Shown here: positions 35,593 to 46,639 of the stretch, piece by piece
Layout: each line of letters begins with the position of its first letter
Numbering within the stretch: the stretch's first letter is position 1
NCBI GenBank assembly: GCA_022495005.1
Contig: JAGYXB010000973.1
Coordinates: 248,001 to 312,000, forward strand
Reading direction: 5' to 3'
DNA from: Rhyacophila brunnea
Lineage: Eukaryota > Arthropoda > Insecta > Trichoptera > Rhyacophilidae
Length of the DNA stretch: 64,000 nt
Position numbers and translations under genes: made by a program
Notes under the pieces: model-generated
The model's database searches: none
Told to the model about the DNA's origin: nothing
Seen by the model: the letters and a program-made list of their open reading frames with translations, nothing else

Positions 35593-35699
35593 ATATAAAT
35601 ATATATTTTTTTAGCATTACAGCAAGTTGTAAGGGTCAGTGATAGTGTGAAGTGAAATAGTAATATAAGTGAAATAATTATAAACACACAGTCTTTGAT

Positions 35700-35830
35700 A
35701 AATCAAACACACATAAATATATTATGATTTTACCAGGTATTATAAATGGAACCCCTGTATGAAAGGCCAACGCTTTATGTACTGGACTATAAAACGGCTT
35801 TCCTTTCGAGGGTACGCCACGCAGAACTTA
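35700..35830 (-). mobile_element. Diverged SINE B head fragment
   Basis: Contains ATGAAAGGCCAACGC and a nearby ACTGGAC, resembling the reverse of the SINE B head; strongly diverged. Confidence 0.35.
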
Positions 35831-36379
35831 GAACTGTATATTTAACTTTGAAGTCAAATCACTCTTGAATATAATAATAACCCTTCGATCATTTTAATAC
35901 TTAGTTCTTCAATCGTCTACCCTACGGAATATTTTGAAAGGTACCCGCAAAAACTAAGTTCATCTACTGCTATCAATCTTCTTTTTTATTTACAATATTG
36001 TACTTACGTACTGTCGTTCTATTATTAAATTTGAAGTAAATACGACGTGTATTGTTACTTCTTTGCGTATTGAGGTTACTTCATCTTCACCTATCGTGTC
36101 TCCCATGGCACTACAAAGGTGTCAGAAAAAAGAGATGTGTATTTTTTACTACAGTCACCTCTATGCTCTGAAAGGCAGTCTCATAGGATCGATCAGTCAA
36201 CTATGTAATATAGTGCCAAAGAAAAACTTTATACATAGTTTTATTTACTCAGGTTTCAATTGAAGTTAGATTAGATTTTTTTATTTATCACTGTAGTCTC
36301 TTGATAATTATTGTATTTTTATAATTATTAATCTAAACTAAACACTTGATCGTAACAATAAAAATGCTTTTAATACATC

Positions 36380-37062
36380 ATCCTATTAAACCACGTTTTG
36401 CTGCTCCCACCATATGAGCACCGTGGCACCTAAGTATGTAGACTTGGTCACCATATAGTTACCATTTTGTAACAAAGCGCTTAAAATGTTGGGCTTCGTC
36501 ATGCGTACTTCCCGGGTCTTTTCAGATGTTACGGTATTAAAACTTTTATTTAATTCTTTAGTTTGAAGCAGACTTGAGAGTGGGTCTATTGTTTGGTCAC
36601 CGCATCAGTTGAAGTATGGCCTTATGGTGGAGAAGGTACAGAAAAAATTCTTGAGACTCCTTTACTTGAGGTTGTATGGATACTATTCGTGGCTTTACCC
36701 AACTGATTTTCTCTTAGGCATGCTTACATACTGCAGTCTGCAATTTAGAAGAAATCTTTATTTAGCTACGTATTTTTTTCAACTTATACGAGGTATAAAT
36801 GAGAACTCTGCCATTCAGTGTTGACCTGTGTATTCCTGATAACTATCTTAGAAATAGAGACCATCAGTTGCTTATTCTCCCAAGGTGCAGAACCAACCTG
36901 CCACTGGTAATGCCAATTGGGAGGGCGATAACTATGTTCAACGAAATTGCTTCGGGTGTTGATATATTCTACCTACGTGAGAATGAGTTTAGGTGGACGT
37001 TATTTTATAAAATCTTAAAATAGGGTCTGCTTAACTCATCCGGTATATTTTCTTGTACCTAT
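36380..37062 (+). mobile_element. R1/Jockey-group LINE 3' end, copy 1
   Basis: An almost open frame reads KALKMLGFVMRTSRVFSDVT, FNSLV-stop-SRLESGSIVWSP, VEKVQKKFLRLLYLRLYGYY, DFLLGMLTYCSLQFRRNLYL and, after a frameshift, RTNLPLVMPIGRAITMFNEI. These are C-terminal RT blocks (SRLEYxxxVWSP, IExVQxxFLR). One stop and one frameshift are visible. The 3' UTR is interrupted by the LTR element at 37063. Confidence 0.88.
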
Positions 37063-37820
37063 TAATACCGGGGGTGGAAGACGAACTCACATGTCTTTGA
37101 GGTAGATGTCCCGATCCGGTATCAATTCGGGCTGCAGAGTAAGTGTGACGTCGGGACAAACAGGATAAATTATAACACCGATTCTAGATTTAAAATCCTG
37201 CGCAGGACAACAATTTATTTAAGTTAAAACATGGGCAAACATCGATAATTTTACAATATAGGCTAAAACGAGGGTCTTACATTAACACAACACTAGCGTT
37301 ACATTTGGGATCGATTTATTATTGTCATCCCGCACACGAACACTGGTTTGCTTTGATGGCAACTATATGGATTATTATTCACACGACAACGATAAAGGGT
37401 GTCGATTTTTCTAAGATATGATAACTTTTGATCGATTATTTTTAACGCGAGGATCCTAACTGAAACACGTGTTAAAGGTATCCGCCCCTCCGAGGACGGC
37501 GGGGAAATGTTTTTGCCAGCTTCACTGCCAGATCGGAACTGACCCTGACTTTCAAAAAATATCGAAAAAAAATTAACGGCGAGGGGTACTCGATATCCCA
37601 GGGGTGCGGGCGGGTTGTTTGTCACAGCTTTGAACTGTAAATTTTTGGGCGCGCATCGGCCGGAGAGGCTTTTCTTAGAAGTTATCGGTCGAGCCGGGAC
37701 ACTATCCCGCACGGCAGAAGAACCAAACTTTCGGTCGAGGTCCTCCTGACTTTGATTAAATTGCGGATTTGGAATTTGAAACTGTCGTGCTGGGTTATTT
37801 TCTTTTTTGTCTGGTAACAA
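37063..37820 (-). repeat. 3' LTR of the short LTR element
   Basis: Nearly identical to 38822-39573; follows the polypurine tract on the minus strand. A long minus-strand open frame (to about 173 codons) occurs in it and is shared, with small disruptions, by the other LTR, so it is an LTR property and not a gene. Confidence 0.85.
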
Positions 37821-38821
37821 GCCTCCCTACTCCAATTTGTTTCAAATTTTATATCAGCGATCATGTAAAGCGAATGGAATGTGGTTATAGGGCAAAGAAA
37901 ATTTTTCTAATACAGCGCGCGAGTTAGGCGGGTTTGCGTTGGTAATACATTGATAGGTTTTCATTAAGTCGTTTGTTCGATCCGCGAGCGGGATGCTCAA
38001 CGGATCATGAGTCTCGTGCCGTCGGAGACGCCATTTCGTCTTGCGAGATTTTTCTCGGCAAGTGCCAACGATTCTGGAGGGTAGCCGGATCTGGTAGGGT
38101 GTCGTCACGTCATAGGCTTCTTTCGGCTGCTGCAGCAGTCAGGGTTGGGTTGCCTATTCAGGGGTAGGCGGAGGGTTGCGGAGATCAGGTGTCGTTCGGC
38201 GGGAGGTGCAATTTGGACGTGTGCTGGGGTGCGGCGACTCCGTCGCAAGATTGACGCGGGGATGCGAAGACAGGGCTGAGTTCTCGTGCTAGGGGTCGTC
38301 GGGCAGAGGGGGGCGACCTTGACAGGCAGGTCATACCCTGGACTTTTCCAGGACCTCCGGTGTCGGTGGTCCCCGGCAGCTGCCAGTAGACGGGGGGGGT
38401 GGCTGCAGCATCGTAGGAACGGTCGTTCTGTGAGAACCCACGTTCGTGGCATTTTCGGGTTTCATTGCACTGATTTCTTATCATGGACATTAACGTCGTT
38501 TTAATTTTTGGCGGCTCGCAATATTTTTTTTAAAACACTGTGTATTAGGTTGAACGCCCCTGGTTTTGATTTTTATCTTGTTTGGTTTACGCGCGAATTT
38601 GTTGTTACTGGGTTTGTCTCGTAATTTTCACTTTGTTTTAACGGTAGCGTGGGCGAAATATATTTTTGTTTAGGGTTTTTTTTTTAATAGGGCGCCAGAG
38701 AATTTATTTTTATTTTTAAAATTCACAAAACTATGGGTTTGATGTCACACACTTGAGTATCTCAGGGTCATGGTTCCCGAAGTCGCATTAACTTCGTTCG
38801 CCTCACGCATGGGCGACAGTA
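37821..38821 (-). other. Internal region of the short LTR element
   Basis: GC-rich, with several overlapping Pro/Arg/Ser-rich open frames on the minus strand and none with recognisable domains. It may be a residual gag or simply non-coding. Confidence 0.5.
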
Positions 38822-39573
38822 TAATACCGGGGGGGGGAGATGAACTCACATGTCTTCGGGGTAGATGTCCCGATCCGGTATCAATTCGGGCTGCAGAGTA
38901 TGTGTGACGTCGGGACAAACAGGATAAATTATAACACAGATTCTAGATTTAAAATCATGCGCAGGACAGCAATTTATTTAAGTTAAAACATGGGCAAACA
39001 TCGATAATTTTACAATATAGGCTACAACGAGGGTCTTACATTAACACAACACTAGCGTTACATTTGGGATCGATTTATTATTGTCATCCCGCACACGAAC
39101 ACTGGTTTGCTTTGATGGCAACTATATGGATTATTATTCACACGACAACGATAAGGGGTGTCACTTCTAAGATATGATAACTTTTGATCGATTATTTTTA
39201 ACGCGAGGATCCTAACTGAAACACGTGTTAAAGGTATCCGCCCCTCCGAGGACGGCGGGGGAATGTTTTTGCCAGCTTCACTGCCAGATCGGAACTGACC
39301 CTGACTTTCAAAAAATATCGAAAAAAAATTAACGGCGGGGGGTACTCGATATCCCAGGGGTGCGGGCGGGTTGTTTGTCACAGCTTACTGTAAATTTTTG
39401 GGCGCGCATCGGCCGGAGAGGCTTTTCTTAGAAGTTATCGGTCGAGCCGGGACACTATCCCGCACGGCAGAAGAACCAAACTTTCGGTCGGGGTCCTCCT
39501 GACTTTGATTAAATTGCGGATTTGGAATTTGAAACTGTCGTGCTGGGTTATTTTCTTTTTTGTCTGGTAACAA
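38822..39573 (-). repeat. 5' LTR of the short LTR element
   Basis: Partner of 37063-37820. Immediately downstream on the minus strand is TACTGTCGCCCATGCGTGAG, the place for a primer-binding site, but no canonical TGG-starting match is seen. Confidence 0.85.
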
Positions 39574-39659
39574 TACTTATCTAAATGACGAATGACATTC
39601 ATGAGTGAGCACGGCTGAAAGCTTGGAAATGTGTTTTTTTCTATTTCAAAATCTTTTAA

Positions 39660-40106
39660 TTGTGTATTATTTTATTACAGATTCAAGGCCAACTTCAAAT
39701 ATCTAGTAAAAAATACTGTTTGTTTCTACGAATAAAAAAAGACAGGAAGGAAGATGTGTACAAAATCACGGCAATCAGAAAGGCCGGCAAATATGGCCGA
39801 CAATGCGTGATACACAAACATAAAATACACAAAATTACAAACACATTCGAAGTTTGCCGCACACGTAGAGACCACGTGATATTTGTTTACGCAAAATCGT
39901 CGCTTTTCAAAATGGCAAATTTGATTGCCAGATTTTACTGCGATGAATCAGTATGTTCCTTCTTGTCTTTTTTATTCGTAGGTTTGTTTACTATGTACAC
40001 CGAGAAATTTCCATTTATAAAATCGGAAACGATTTTTACAGAAGAGTTTTGGAATATAATGCAACCAAAACTGGAAAAAAATCTATCATGGGTGTTGAAT
40101 TCCTGA
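39660..40106 (+). pseudogene. Degenerate YqaJ-like exonuclease fragment
   Basis: An open frame of about 148 codons begins near a plausible acceptor (TTTTATTACAG before ATTCAAGG). Its start, IQGQLQISSKKYCLFLRIKK, resembles the QxQGQLxITxRxxCxFVV core of YqaJ/viral-recombinase-type exonuclease domains, and the end (FTEEFWNIMQPKLEKNLSW) resembles the domain's final D-x-x-FW-x-x-M-x-P-K-L-x-x-F helix. About 80 residues between the two do not fit the family and may be an insertion. Family function is 5'-3' DNA exonuclease; in insects such genes are multicopy and often transposon-associated. It lies directly beside the LTR element, and 50 bp before a foldback MITE. It may be a relic or one exon of a gene not otherwise seen. 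Identification is tentative. Confidence 0.4.
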
Positions 40107-40156
40107 ATAAGTTAACCCCAGGCCCATGCCACTACGTGAACCACAGTGGATATTAA

Positions 40157-40310
40157 GCCATTTCCATACTGGCAACAAGTTGCTGGCAACCTCATAAAAT
40201 TTTACGATACTTACCATAATTGCTTAAGAAATTTTACGATAATCATCATAATTATCGTAAAATCTAACGAGGTTGCCAGCAAATTAACTTGTTACCAGTG
40301 TGGACCCGGC
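40157..40310. mobile_element. Small foldback MITE, 154 bp
   Basis: Arms GCCATTTCCATACTGGCAAC... and (inverted) GCCGGGTCCACACTGGTAAC..., both continuing through GCTGGCAACCTC and ATTTTACGAT. It lies 50 bp after the YqaJ-like frame. Confidence 0.8.
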
Positions 40311-40540
40311 ATTAGATGCACAAAACTTAAATAATATATATTATAAATAAAAATTTAAAATTATAAATATTTATGATTTATGTCTTCGACAGCCCTGATG
40401 ATATATGAGTCGGATCGAGTCATAGAGCAAATTTATTGACACAAACAACTTTGACACGACCTTTTTATACTAGTAGACCAGATATTATGGACCACATATA
40501 AAAAAATCATATTTTCAATTCTTAAGGCCAATACTGTAGA

Positions 40541-40759
40541 ACGTCCACTTAAGCGTTGGACTATAACGCCGTGGGTCCCAGGTTCGAATCCTTGGTCTGG
40601 CAAGTACACATTTTTTTTTTCAATTTGTGGGTGTCAGGGTATAGACCTAATAGGTTGAGCAAGTGGCTGACATCCATTTCTCGTCAAAAACAAAATTTGT
40701 CAATACAAACCTCTACTCTGTGGAGGCCCATATGATCCTATTAGGACCGGACATGGTCG
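40541..40759 (+). mobile_element. SINE C, copy 3
   Basis: Forward copy: head with GGTTCGAATCCTTGGTCTGG, body AATAGGTTGAGCAAGTGGCT, tail TATTAGGACCGGACATGG followed by A-rich sequence. Confidence 0.82.
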
Positions 40760-40859
40760 AAAAAAAAAAGAAGAAGAAATATATTTACAATATAATATTA
40801 TTTTATCATGGGTTGGCCCCGTAAATCTTTTTTTTAAATAAAATTAATTTTATAGCTAT

Positions 40860-41040
40860 TTATAGCTATTACGCAAATTTAGCGGTTACGGGTTCAAGTC
40901 CCGTCGGGTATTGTATTTGTTTTCTAAAAATGGGTTTTTTCTAATGGGTATATTCATGAGATTTTTTCAAATTATGTATGTTCAATATATTATAGAATGT
41001 TACATTCTCAAATCTTGTGAATTATTTATGAAATAAAATA
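40860..41040 (+). mobile_element. SINE A, forward copy
   Basis: B-box GGTTCAAGTCCCGTCGGGT, body TCAAATTATGTATGTTCAAT, tail TCTTGTGAATTATTTATG. A further 5'-extension fragment follows at 41055-41315. Confidence 0.75.
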
Positions 41041-41339
41041 AAGTGTTATCAAATTATTAGCAAGTGCAAGTACGTGCGAAAACTAAATAATTGGACTAAT
41101 CCGTGATGTCGGTTAGTAATTAAGGCATGTAATTACCTACCTTGGTTTAATTTACAAAAACCGATCGATAACATTATTAACGTAATTCGATAAGCATTTC
41201 ATTTAAGAACTACTAATTAAAATCGTCGTAAGTAGGATGTATGTGGTTTAATTGGAAAATTACACCAGTGAATATATATGTAAGTCTCATCGGGTGTCGT
41301 ATTTTTCAAGTGGCTATATATCTATAAGAAATAATTACA

Positions 41340-41800
41340 TGATAAAAAGAACTTTTTATATGCAACGTTTTTAAATTTTCTGTTCAATTATGCTCAATAT
41401 GCTCAAACTTGTACTGGATATGAAGTAAATAAAAAACAAACAAAAATATAGAATACTGAAATGTCATTTTGATTTCCATAGTAACGCACGTAGGTATATT
41501 ATTAATAATTTTGTTGCTAGAACCACCCACTTAGCAACCAATAATACTGGATTGGATTATTAATTTCTTCCGAAATAACTTTCCATACAAAACAGAATTA
41601 ACTGAAAATGAATTCAATTCTACTTAAAGATGGCTGAAAGTATTAAAAGAATGCATTAGCATCGTGTTTTGATATATTCTAAAAGTTTCAAATGTCTAGC
41701 TAGTCGGGAAGTTAGTTAAAAATTGATTGCAAGATTTGTACTGAATAAACAACCACCGGACAAATAAGAATACGAGCTAATAAAAACGTTGTAAAATAAA
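41340..41800 (-). mobile_element. Hairpin-core MITE family M, copy 6
   Basis: Full-length reverse copy between SINE A copies; hairpin arms TTGCTAGAA and TTAGCAACC are partly mismatched. Confidence 0.8.
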
Positions 41801-41814
41801 ACAGTATTCCATAT

Positions 41815-42095
41815 CTAATAATGACAATGACCGTGACGTCGATTAGTAATTAAAGTAATACCTACTTTGATTTAAAATACAAAAGCCGATCACCAATAGT
41901 AACTCAATAAGCTATCAGTTATAATTTGTCGTAATTAAATATGACGCCTATAGCATAGTGTCGTATTTTTTTCAAAAAAGATTTTTTCTAATGGTTGTAA
42001 TATATTTTCTCAGAAGCGTTTTCAAAATTATGTATGTTCAGTAATTAGAATGTTACATTCTTAAATTTTGTGAATTATTCGTTGAATAAAAAAAA
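41815..42095 (+). mobile_element. SINE A, forward copy
   Basis: 5' extension GACGTCGATTAGTAATTAAA, a decayed head (ATGACGCCTATAGCATAGTG) and full tail GAATTATTCGTTGAATAAA. It ends about 325 bp before GPCR exon 2 donor. Confidence 0.75.
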
Positions 42096-42419
42096 TAGAT
42101 AATTAATTTTCTTCTCAATGAAAAAAACTCAGTAGGTACTAATAGTAATTAAACAATATACTTTAGTTATAATTTACAGGTTGGTATTACATTATTTTAT
42201 TGTATTTAATATTATGGTTTCTTACTTCAAATTGACAGTTCAACATTAAAGTAATCATTTATATAATATGCAATTATTTCAAATGCATATTAGATCCAAA
42301 ACATATTATCACTTATTCCCGATTTTCTTCTTATAATGAAAATTAATAGAACGAACAACCAATACTTCTAAAAATATTCCTAGAGGGGAAAAAATATGAC
42401 AGCATTCACCATAACTTAC

Positions 42420-42578
42420 CAAATATTTATATATTGAGAATGGGATGTACTCCAACATCACAAACATGTCGGTGACAGCCAACCATTTAAGTATTCTATT
42501 GATCGGGGCACATGCCATGTCCTTTCGGGTCAGTACTGCGATGTTCAGAATATTTGCGAATGTTCCAAACATGCATAC
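42420..42578 (-). CDS. Second coding exon of the same peptide GPCR (TM1 and TM2)
   Basis: This 53-codon exon is bounded by a TTTTCAG acceptor (AG at 42579-42580) and a GTAAGT donor (42414-42419), both in phase 0. It encodes VCMFGTFANILNIAVLTRKD (TM1 with the conserved Asn), an intracellular loop containing APINRILKW, then TM2 LAVTDMFVMLEYIPFSIYKY. The LAxxDM and EYIPF motifs are characteristic of FMRFamide/myosuppressin/dmsr-1-like receptors. The open frame runs on past the donor as intronic read-through. The upstream coding exon is at 61707-62015, so the intervening intron is 19,128 bp. The remaining five membrane segments, including the DRY-equivalent and NPxxY motifs, must lie at lower coordinates or beyond the window; none was recognised. 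No stop, frameshift or damaged splice site is present, so the gene looks intact here. Confidence 0.88.
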
Positions 42579-42639
42579 CTGAAAATAAATAAAATATGCG
42601 TGTTAACATAATAAAGATGTGCATAAAATAACCCTCGAC

Positions 42640-42775
42640 TTGTGGTTTCATCCTATATGGTGGCGCTTTTATCAGTGAACTGTATATTTTAAAGATGGTG
42701 TGGATTCCGGATCTAGGGGTGAGGCGATTAAACATAATGCCAGACACTGACTGACCTGTATGATGATTTATAGTG
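42640..42775 (+). repeat. Dispersed repeat family R, fragment
   Basis: A 5' fragment (GGTGGCGCTTTTATCAGTGA, then ATGCCAGACACTGACTGACC) adjacent to the GPCR exon 2 acceptor. Confidence 0.55.
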
Positions 42776-42849
42776 GCCACGTGGTCTGGTTGCACTGTTA
42801 CATGGTAGTTTTTAAAATTTTATAATGTTATTTTTTTATGGTGATTACT

Positions 42850-44055
42850 CCATCTACCAGAGATACCTAGCAAAAAAACACAATGCTTGCAATTTGACAA
42901 TTTTTTTTTTGAGAATTTACATTTTAAAATCTTGTAATAATTATTAAAAACAGGTAGACTAGACTAAGTGTGTACACGGGGCAAGTACACAGAACTGATA
43001 ATCCAATAAACTTAATTTAGTGGTCAAGAGTATATATAGACTATCTATGACAAAAAGAATTTTTAATTTATCTTTTTTCGTTTTTGTGTAATTTAATGTC
43101 AAAATCAATTAATCGGAAACACGTTCACATTTACCCCAGTGTACCGTATCTAAAAACATTAAAAAGAAAAATATTTTTATTTAAACTCAAAGATAAACTT
43201 ACAATTTAAAAAAAAAGCGTTACACAATGAGAGTTTGTTAAAGGATCCCATCTTATTATTACATATTATTTTGTGGTGATGTTAATAATTAAAATTAAGT
43301 TTATTAAGTTTTTTCTAACATACAGGAAATATGTTTGATAAATTCAAAGTTTTTTGGGAGTAAATTATGATGTAGAGAAGATAGGGTCGTTGTTCCTATG
43401 TTGTTGGAGGAGAGTTTATTTATTTTATCGTTACAAGAATACAAAAATAAATATGATAAAAATGAGAGCATGAGCGTGCTGCGTGAGATTATAATCGCGG
43501 GATGTACTGGTGAGATCGATGTGATCCAGAGATAGATTATATTATTTATATTAATGAACTGAGAGACTTGATTGGAGTAGAATGACGGTTTACTATGTCG
43601 AGTGAAGGACTCGTGATGGACTCGATGACTGAGTGAAGATTCATACAGTGTCCTTCCATGTTATACAAATGCATTACATATAATATTACGAGAGATATTG
43701 TCGTAATTAACAAATCATAACAGACCCTACTGATCTAGTTATGATTGAGGAAATGCTGGCGATCATTATTGCTCTATCATTTTGTTTTGACAACAAAACA
43801 TACATATTAAAGTGTGTCACTCTTTAATCCTGAGTGGTATGATTGCTACAGTTCAAAGGTTTTTTGTATAGTTATTTTCAAAAACATCGATTTTCATAAA
43901 AAAATAAAATATGTATAAGTAACTTTATATCCTTTTCATTTATATCAAATATAATTTTTGTATAATCACAATATTATTATAATTCGCATTTATAGATTAA
44001 AACACTTTTCAAAATGTAAATTCTCAAAATAAATATCTCAAATTGCCAACTTCGT
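42850..44055. repeat. Inverted-repeat pair enclosing a solo-LTR-like repeat
   Basis: Arms around GCTTGCAATTTGACAATTTT / GAGAATTTACATTTT (42880-42930) and their inverse (44000-44052) bracket 1.1 kb. Related single arm at 1095-1170. Probably one TIR element into which the repeat at 43385-43865 inserted. Confidence 0.55.
43385..43865 (+). repeat. Dispersed repeat family S, copy 2
   Basis: Longest copy, beginning near TGTTGGAGGAGAG and ending GGTATGATTGCTACA, a TG...CA type layout consistent with an LTR. Confidence 0.6.
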
Positions 44056-44859
44056 TCGCATTAAATCTACTATATTAATTGAATTAGCATTTACTTAGTA
44101 GAATTCCATTTTACAAGAAATGAAAATACAATTAATATTAAATTCTACAGGTTTTTAAAAAGGTTTGTCGATAGCTATTTCGGTTGTAACACCATCATCA
44201 AGACTATTCAGATAGGCCGTTTGCCTTTGCTTAAATACTATACGTATAGATAGAGACAGAATACATTTTCTTTGACGGTGTTACAAGCATATTCAAATTA
44301 TATACCTATTTAAACAGAAAACATGTCACTTAGCCCAAAGACAGTAGTATAGTAGTAGAAATGAAACAATTACAAAAATACCTAGGCATCGATAAAATCA
44401 TATAGACGTATTACAGCATTACTGCGATTCAAGCCCGAAGCCCCGGGTGAGAATCCTATGTCTTTGCATTGGACTATGAGAGCCGTATTTGGTTTCGTCA
44501 ACCCAACAGTGTTTTCTCGGTTGACTCGCTCAGAAAATTTACCCCTAATAATATTGGATTATAACGCTACTTCAGTAAGTATGTGTGGCTTATATAATAA
44601 TACGAGCGTATCTCTATTACACACATCATAGGATATAATTGTGTTACCTGCAAAGATTATATATTATGTAATAATATATCATGAGATATATTATATATTA
44701 AGACCAAATGGATTATTGTTATTATAATATAATAATGCACAATTGCATAAATATGTATCATATAAGCCCCTATATATGACCAGGAAATTTACACGTTTAG
44801 TATTATTCAAACCGTAATAATTTACACACTTTAATATATATATTTTTTTTTAATAAAAA

Positions 44860-45345
44860 CCATGCCCTTGCTTTTTTGTACAAGGTAGTTGGGTGGGCTA
44901 GTTGCATTGATGTGGGGCTAATTAGGTGCCTCCATTCATATCTTTAATTTTCTTTATGGCCAGGATTAAATATTTTGTGTAGTGTTCTTGTGTTGTTCTA
45001 TTGCTTAGTGCTTCGTGAGGCTTTTGGAGGTCAATTTCGTGATTATGTTGTCTACGTCGAGTCTTGAGAGTCCATCACTCCCTTTCTAGTATAGGGCAGT
45101 CGTTGATGACATGCCACACAGTTTGAGATGTGTTGCCGTCACATGGATAACAGTCGTCATCCCTCAATTTAAATCTTTTTAGATAAGCTCGCACCGCTCC
45201 GTGGCCTGTTAGTATCTGTGTGAGTTCGTATGATATTTTTAACTTCCTGGCAAGAGTGATGGCACAGTTTATGTTTGGAATAAATTTCTGCGTTATTGAT
45301 CCTGTGGCGGATGTTGTGTATCTATGGTTCCATGGCTCTATGGTA
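44860..45345 (-). mobile_element. LINE 3' end (Jockey/R1-type), copy 1, uninterrupted
   Basis: The minus strand reads ARKLKISYELTQILTGHGAV, RAYLKRFKLRDDDCYPCDG and NTSQTVWHVINDCPILERE-stop: the GHGxxxxYLxRFxLRxxxxCxCxxxxQTxxHVxxxCP ending of LINE ORF2. Its 3' tail ends ACTACCTTGTACAAAAAAGC and AAGGGCATGGTTTTTATTAA. Confidence 0.85.
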
Positions 45346-45399
45346 TCTTACTTTTCGCAAAAAAAAAAACACACTTTAATATCGAAAGAAAACAATATA

Positions 45400-45800
45400 A
45401 CGATAATATTCGTCAGCATTTCCTCAATCATACATAGATCAGTAGGGTCTGTTATAATTGGTTAATTTCGACAATATCTCTAGTAATATAATATGTACTG
45501 CATTTGTATGAATTGGAATGACAGTGCATGAATCCGCACTCAATTCATCGAATCCATCACGAGACGCACTACTATTGTCACGAGTTATTCACTCGACATA
45601 GTCAACGTCATTCCATTCGAATTACGTCTCTCAGTTCATTAATATAACCAATCTCTTGATCACATTGATCTCACCAGTACATCATTACCCGTGATTATAA
45701 TCTCACGTTATCATCCTTATTATTGTATTCAGTGTATTCTTGTAACGATCAATGAACTCTCCTCTCAAAACCTCCAAGCTCTAACGACTTTATCTCCCCC
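45400..45800 (-). repeat. Dispersed repeat family S, copy 3
   Basis: Reverse copy; GATCTCACCAGTACATCA and CATTGATCTCACC blocks are the inverse of those in copies 1 and 2. Confidence 0.6.
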
Positions 45801-45847
45801 ACCTCATCCACTTCAAATATACAATATTTAAGAATATACCATTCTTT

Positions 45848-46018
45848 TTTTTTTAATTATTAATAACCATGTCCTTGCTTTTTCGTACAAGGTGGTTGTT
45901 AGTAATTTTGAACAATCACAAACACCCAGGCTTTGAGAAAAACACATAAATGTTTTTGTCATGACCGGGAATCGAACCCAGAACCCTCGGGTGGAAGGCC
46001 AGCGCCTTACCCACTTAT
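45848..46018 (-). mobile_element. SINE B, 5'-truncated
   Basis: Same as the copy at 21566-21753 but lacking the first 20 bp of the head; flanks share CATTCTTT, a probable short target duplication. Confidence 0.85.
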
Positions 46019-46265
46019 CATTCTTTATTGAACATGCAGGATTCGGACTATCATACCTATTTACGACAATATCAACCAATACCTATGTGTCCGATGTGTA
46101 CAGAATTTCGTTTATATCGGCGACTATTTTCTGTGACTTTAAATCCATGTAACTATTACCTATCTTAATTCCTAGACAGTGTCAGGATCACTCCAAAGTT
46201 TAGTAATAACGTACGTACACTTGCTAATAATGTTTATATTAATTATTTTTTATTCAATTAATAAT

Positions 46266-46468
46266 ACGCCCAATCAAATAATTTGTGATTCCCAGGTTCG
46301 AGTCCTGGATCTGGAAATTACATATATTGTTTTTCAATTTGTCTTTGGAGTCACAGTATGGACCTTATAGGTTGAGCAAGTAGCTACCATCCATTCATCG
46401 TAAAAAAATCTCTTAATAGAAATTTCCACCCTGTAGAGGCCCATACAATGTTATTAGAATCGGCCATG
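46266..46468 (+). mobile_element. SINE C, copy 4 (truncated head)
   Basis: Starts inside the head at the B-box (CAGGTTCGAGTCCTGG); body and tail present with substitutions. Confidence 0.75.
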
Positions 46469-46504
46469 AAAAAAAAATACAAAAACTTTAAGAATCTCTC
46501 ATTT

Positions 46505-46639
46505 TTTATTGAACATAATTAATTCTTTATTAAAAATTGATTATACTTCGGACGAATAGTTATTGGTTAATTTCGCCGTGATTAGATATGGTGCAGGTCA
46601 GAAATCTGATGGATGCGGGTTCAAATCCCGTTAGACACC
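46505..46639 (+). mobile_element. SINE A head, joined to MITE M copy 7
   Basis: Head with GCGGGTTCAAATCCCGTTAG, tail replaced by the M element. Confidence 0.6.

Larger units (their letters stand above)
37063..39573 (-). mobile_element. Short LTR retroelement (TRIM/LARD-like), 2.5 kb
   Basis: Two direct repeats of about 755 bp (37063-37820 and 38822-39573) flank a 1.0 kb interior. On the minus strand the LTR starts TTGTTACCAGAC and ends CCGGTATTA. A polypurine tract GGAGTAGGGAGG abuts the downstream LTR (plus positions 37821-37834), fixing the orientation. LTRs differ by roughly ten substitutions and a few small indels, so insertion was recent. No gag or pol domain is recognisable inside. Confidence 0.85.

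Noticed and set aside
37299..37820. 173-codon minus-strand frame as a gene
   Set aside because: It lies wholly in an LTR and is repeated, with disruptions, in the other LTR; no domain was recognised.
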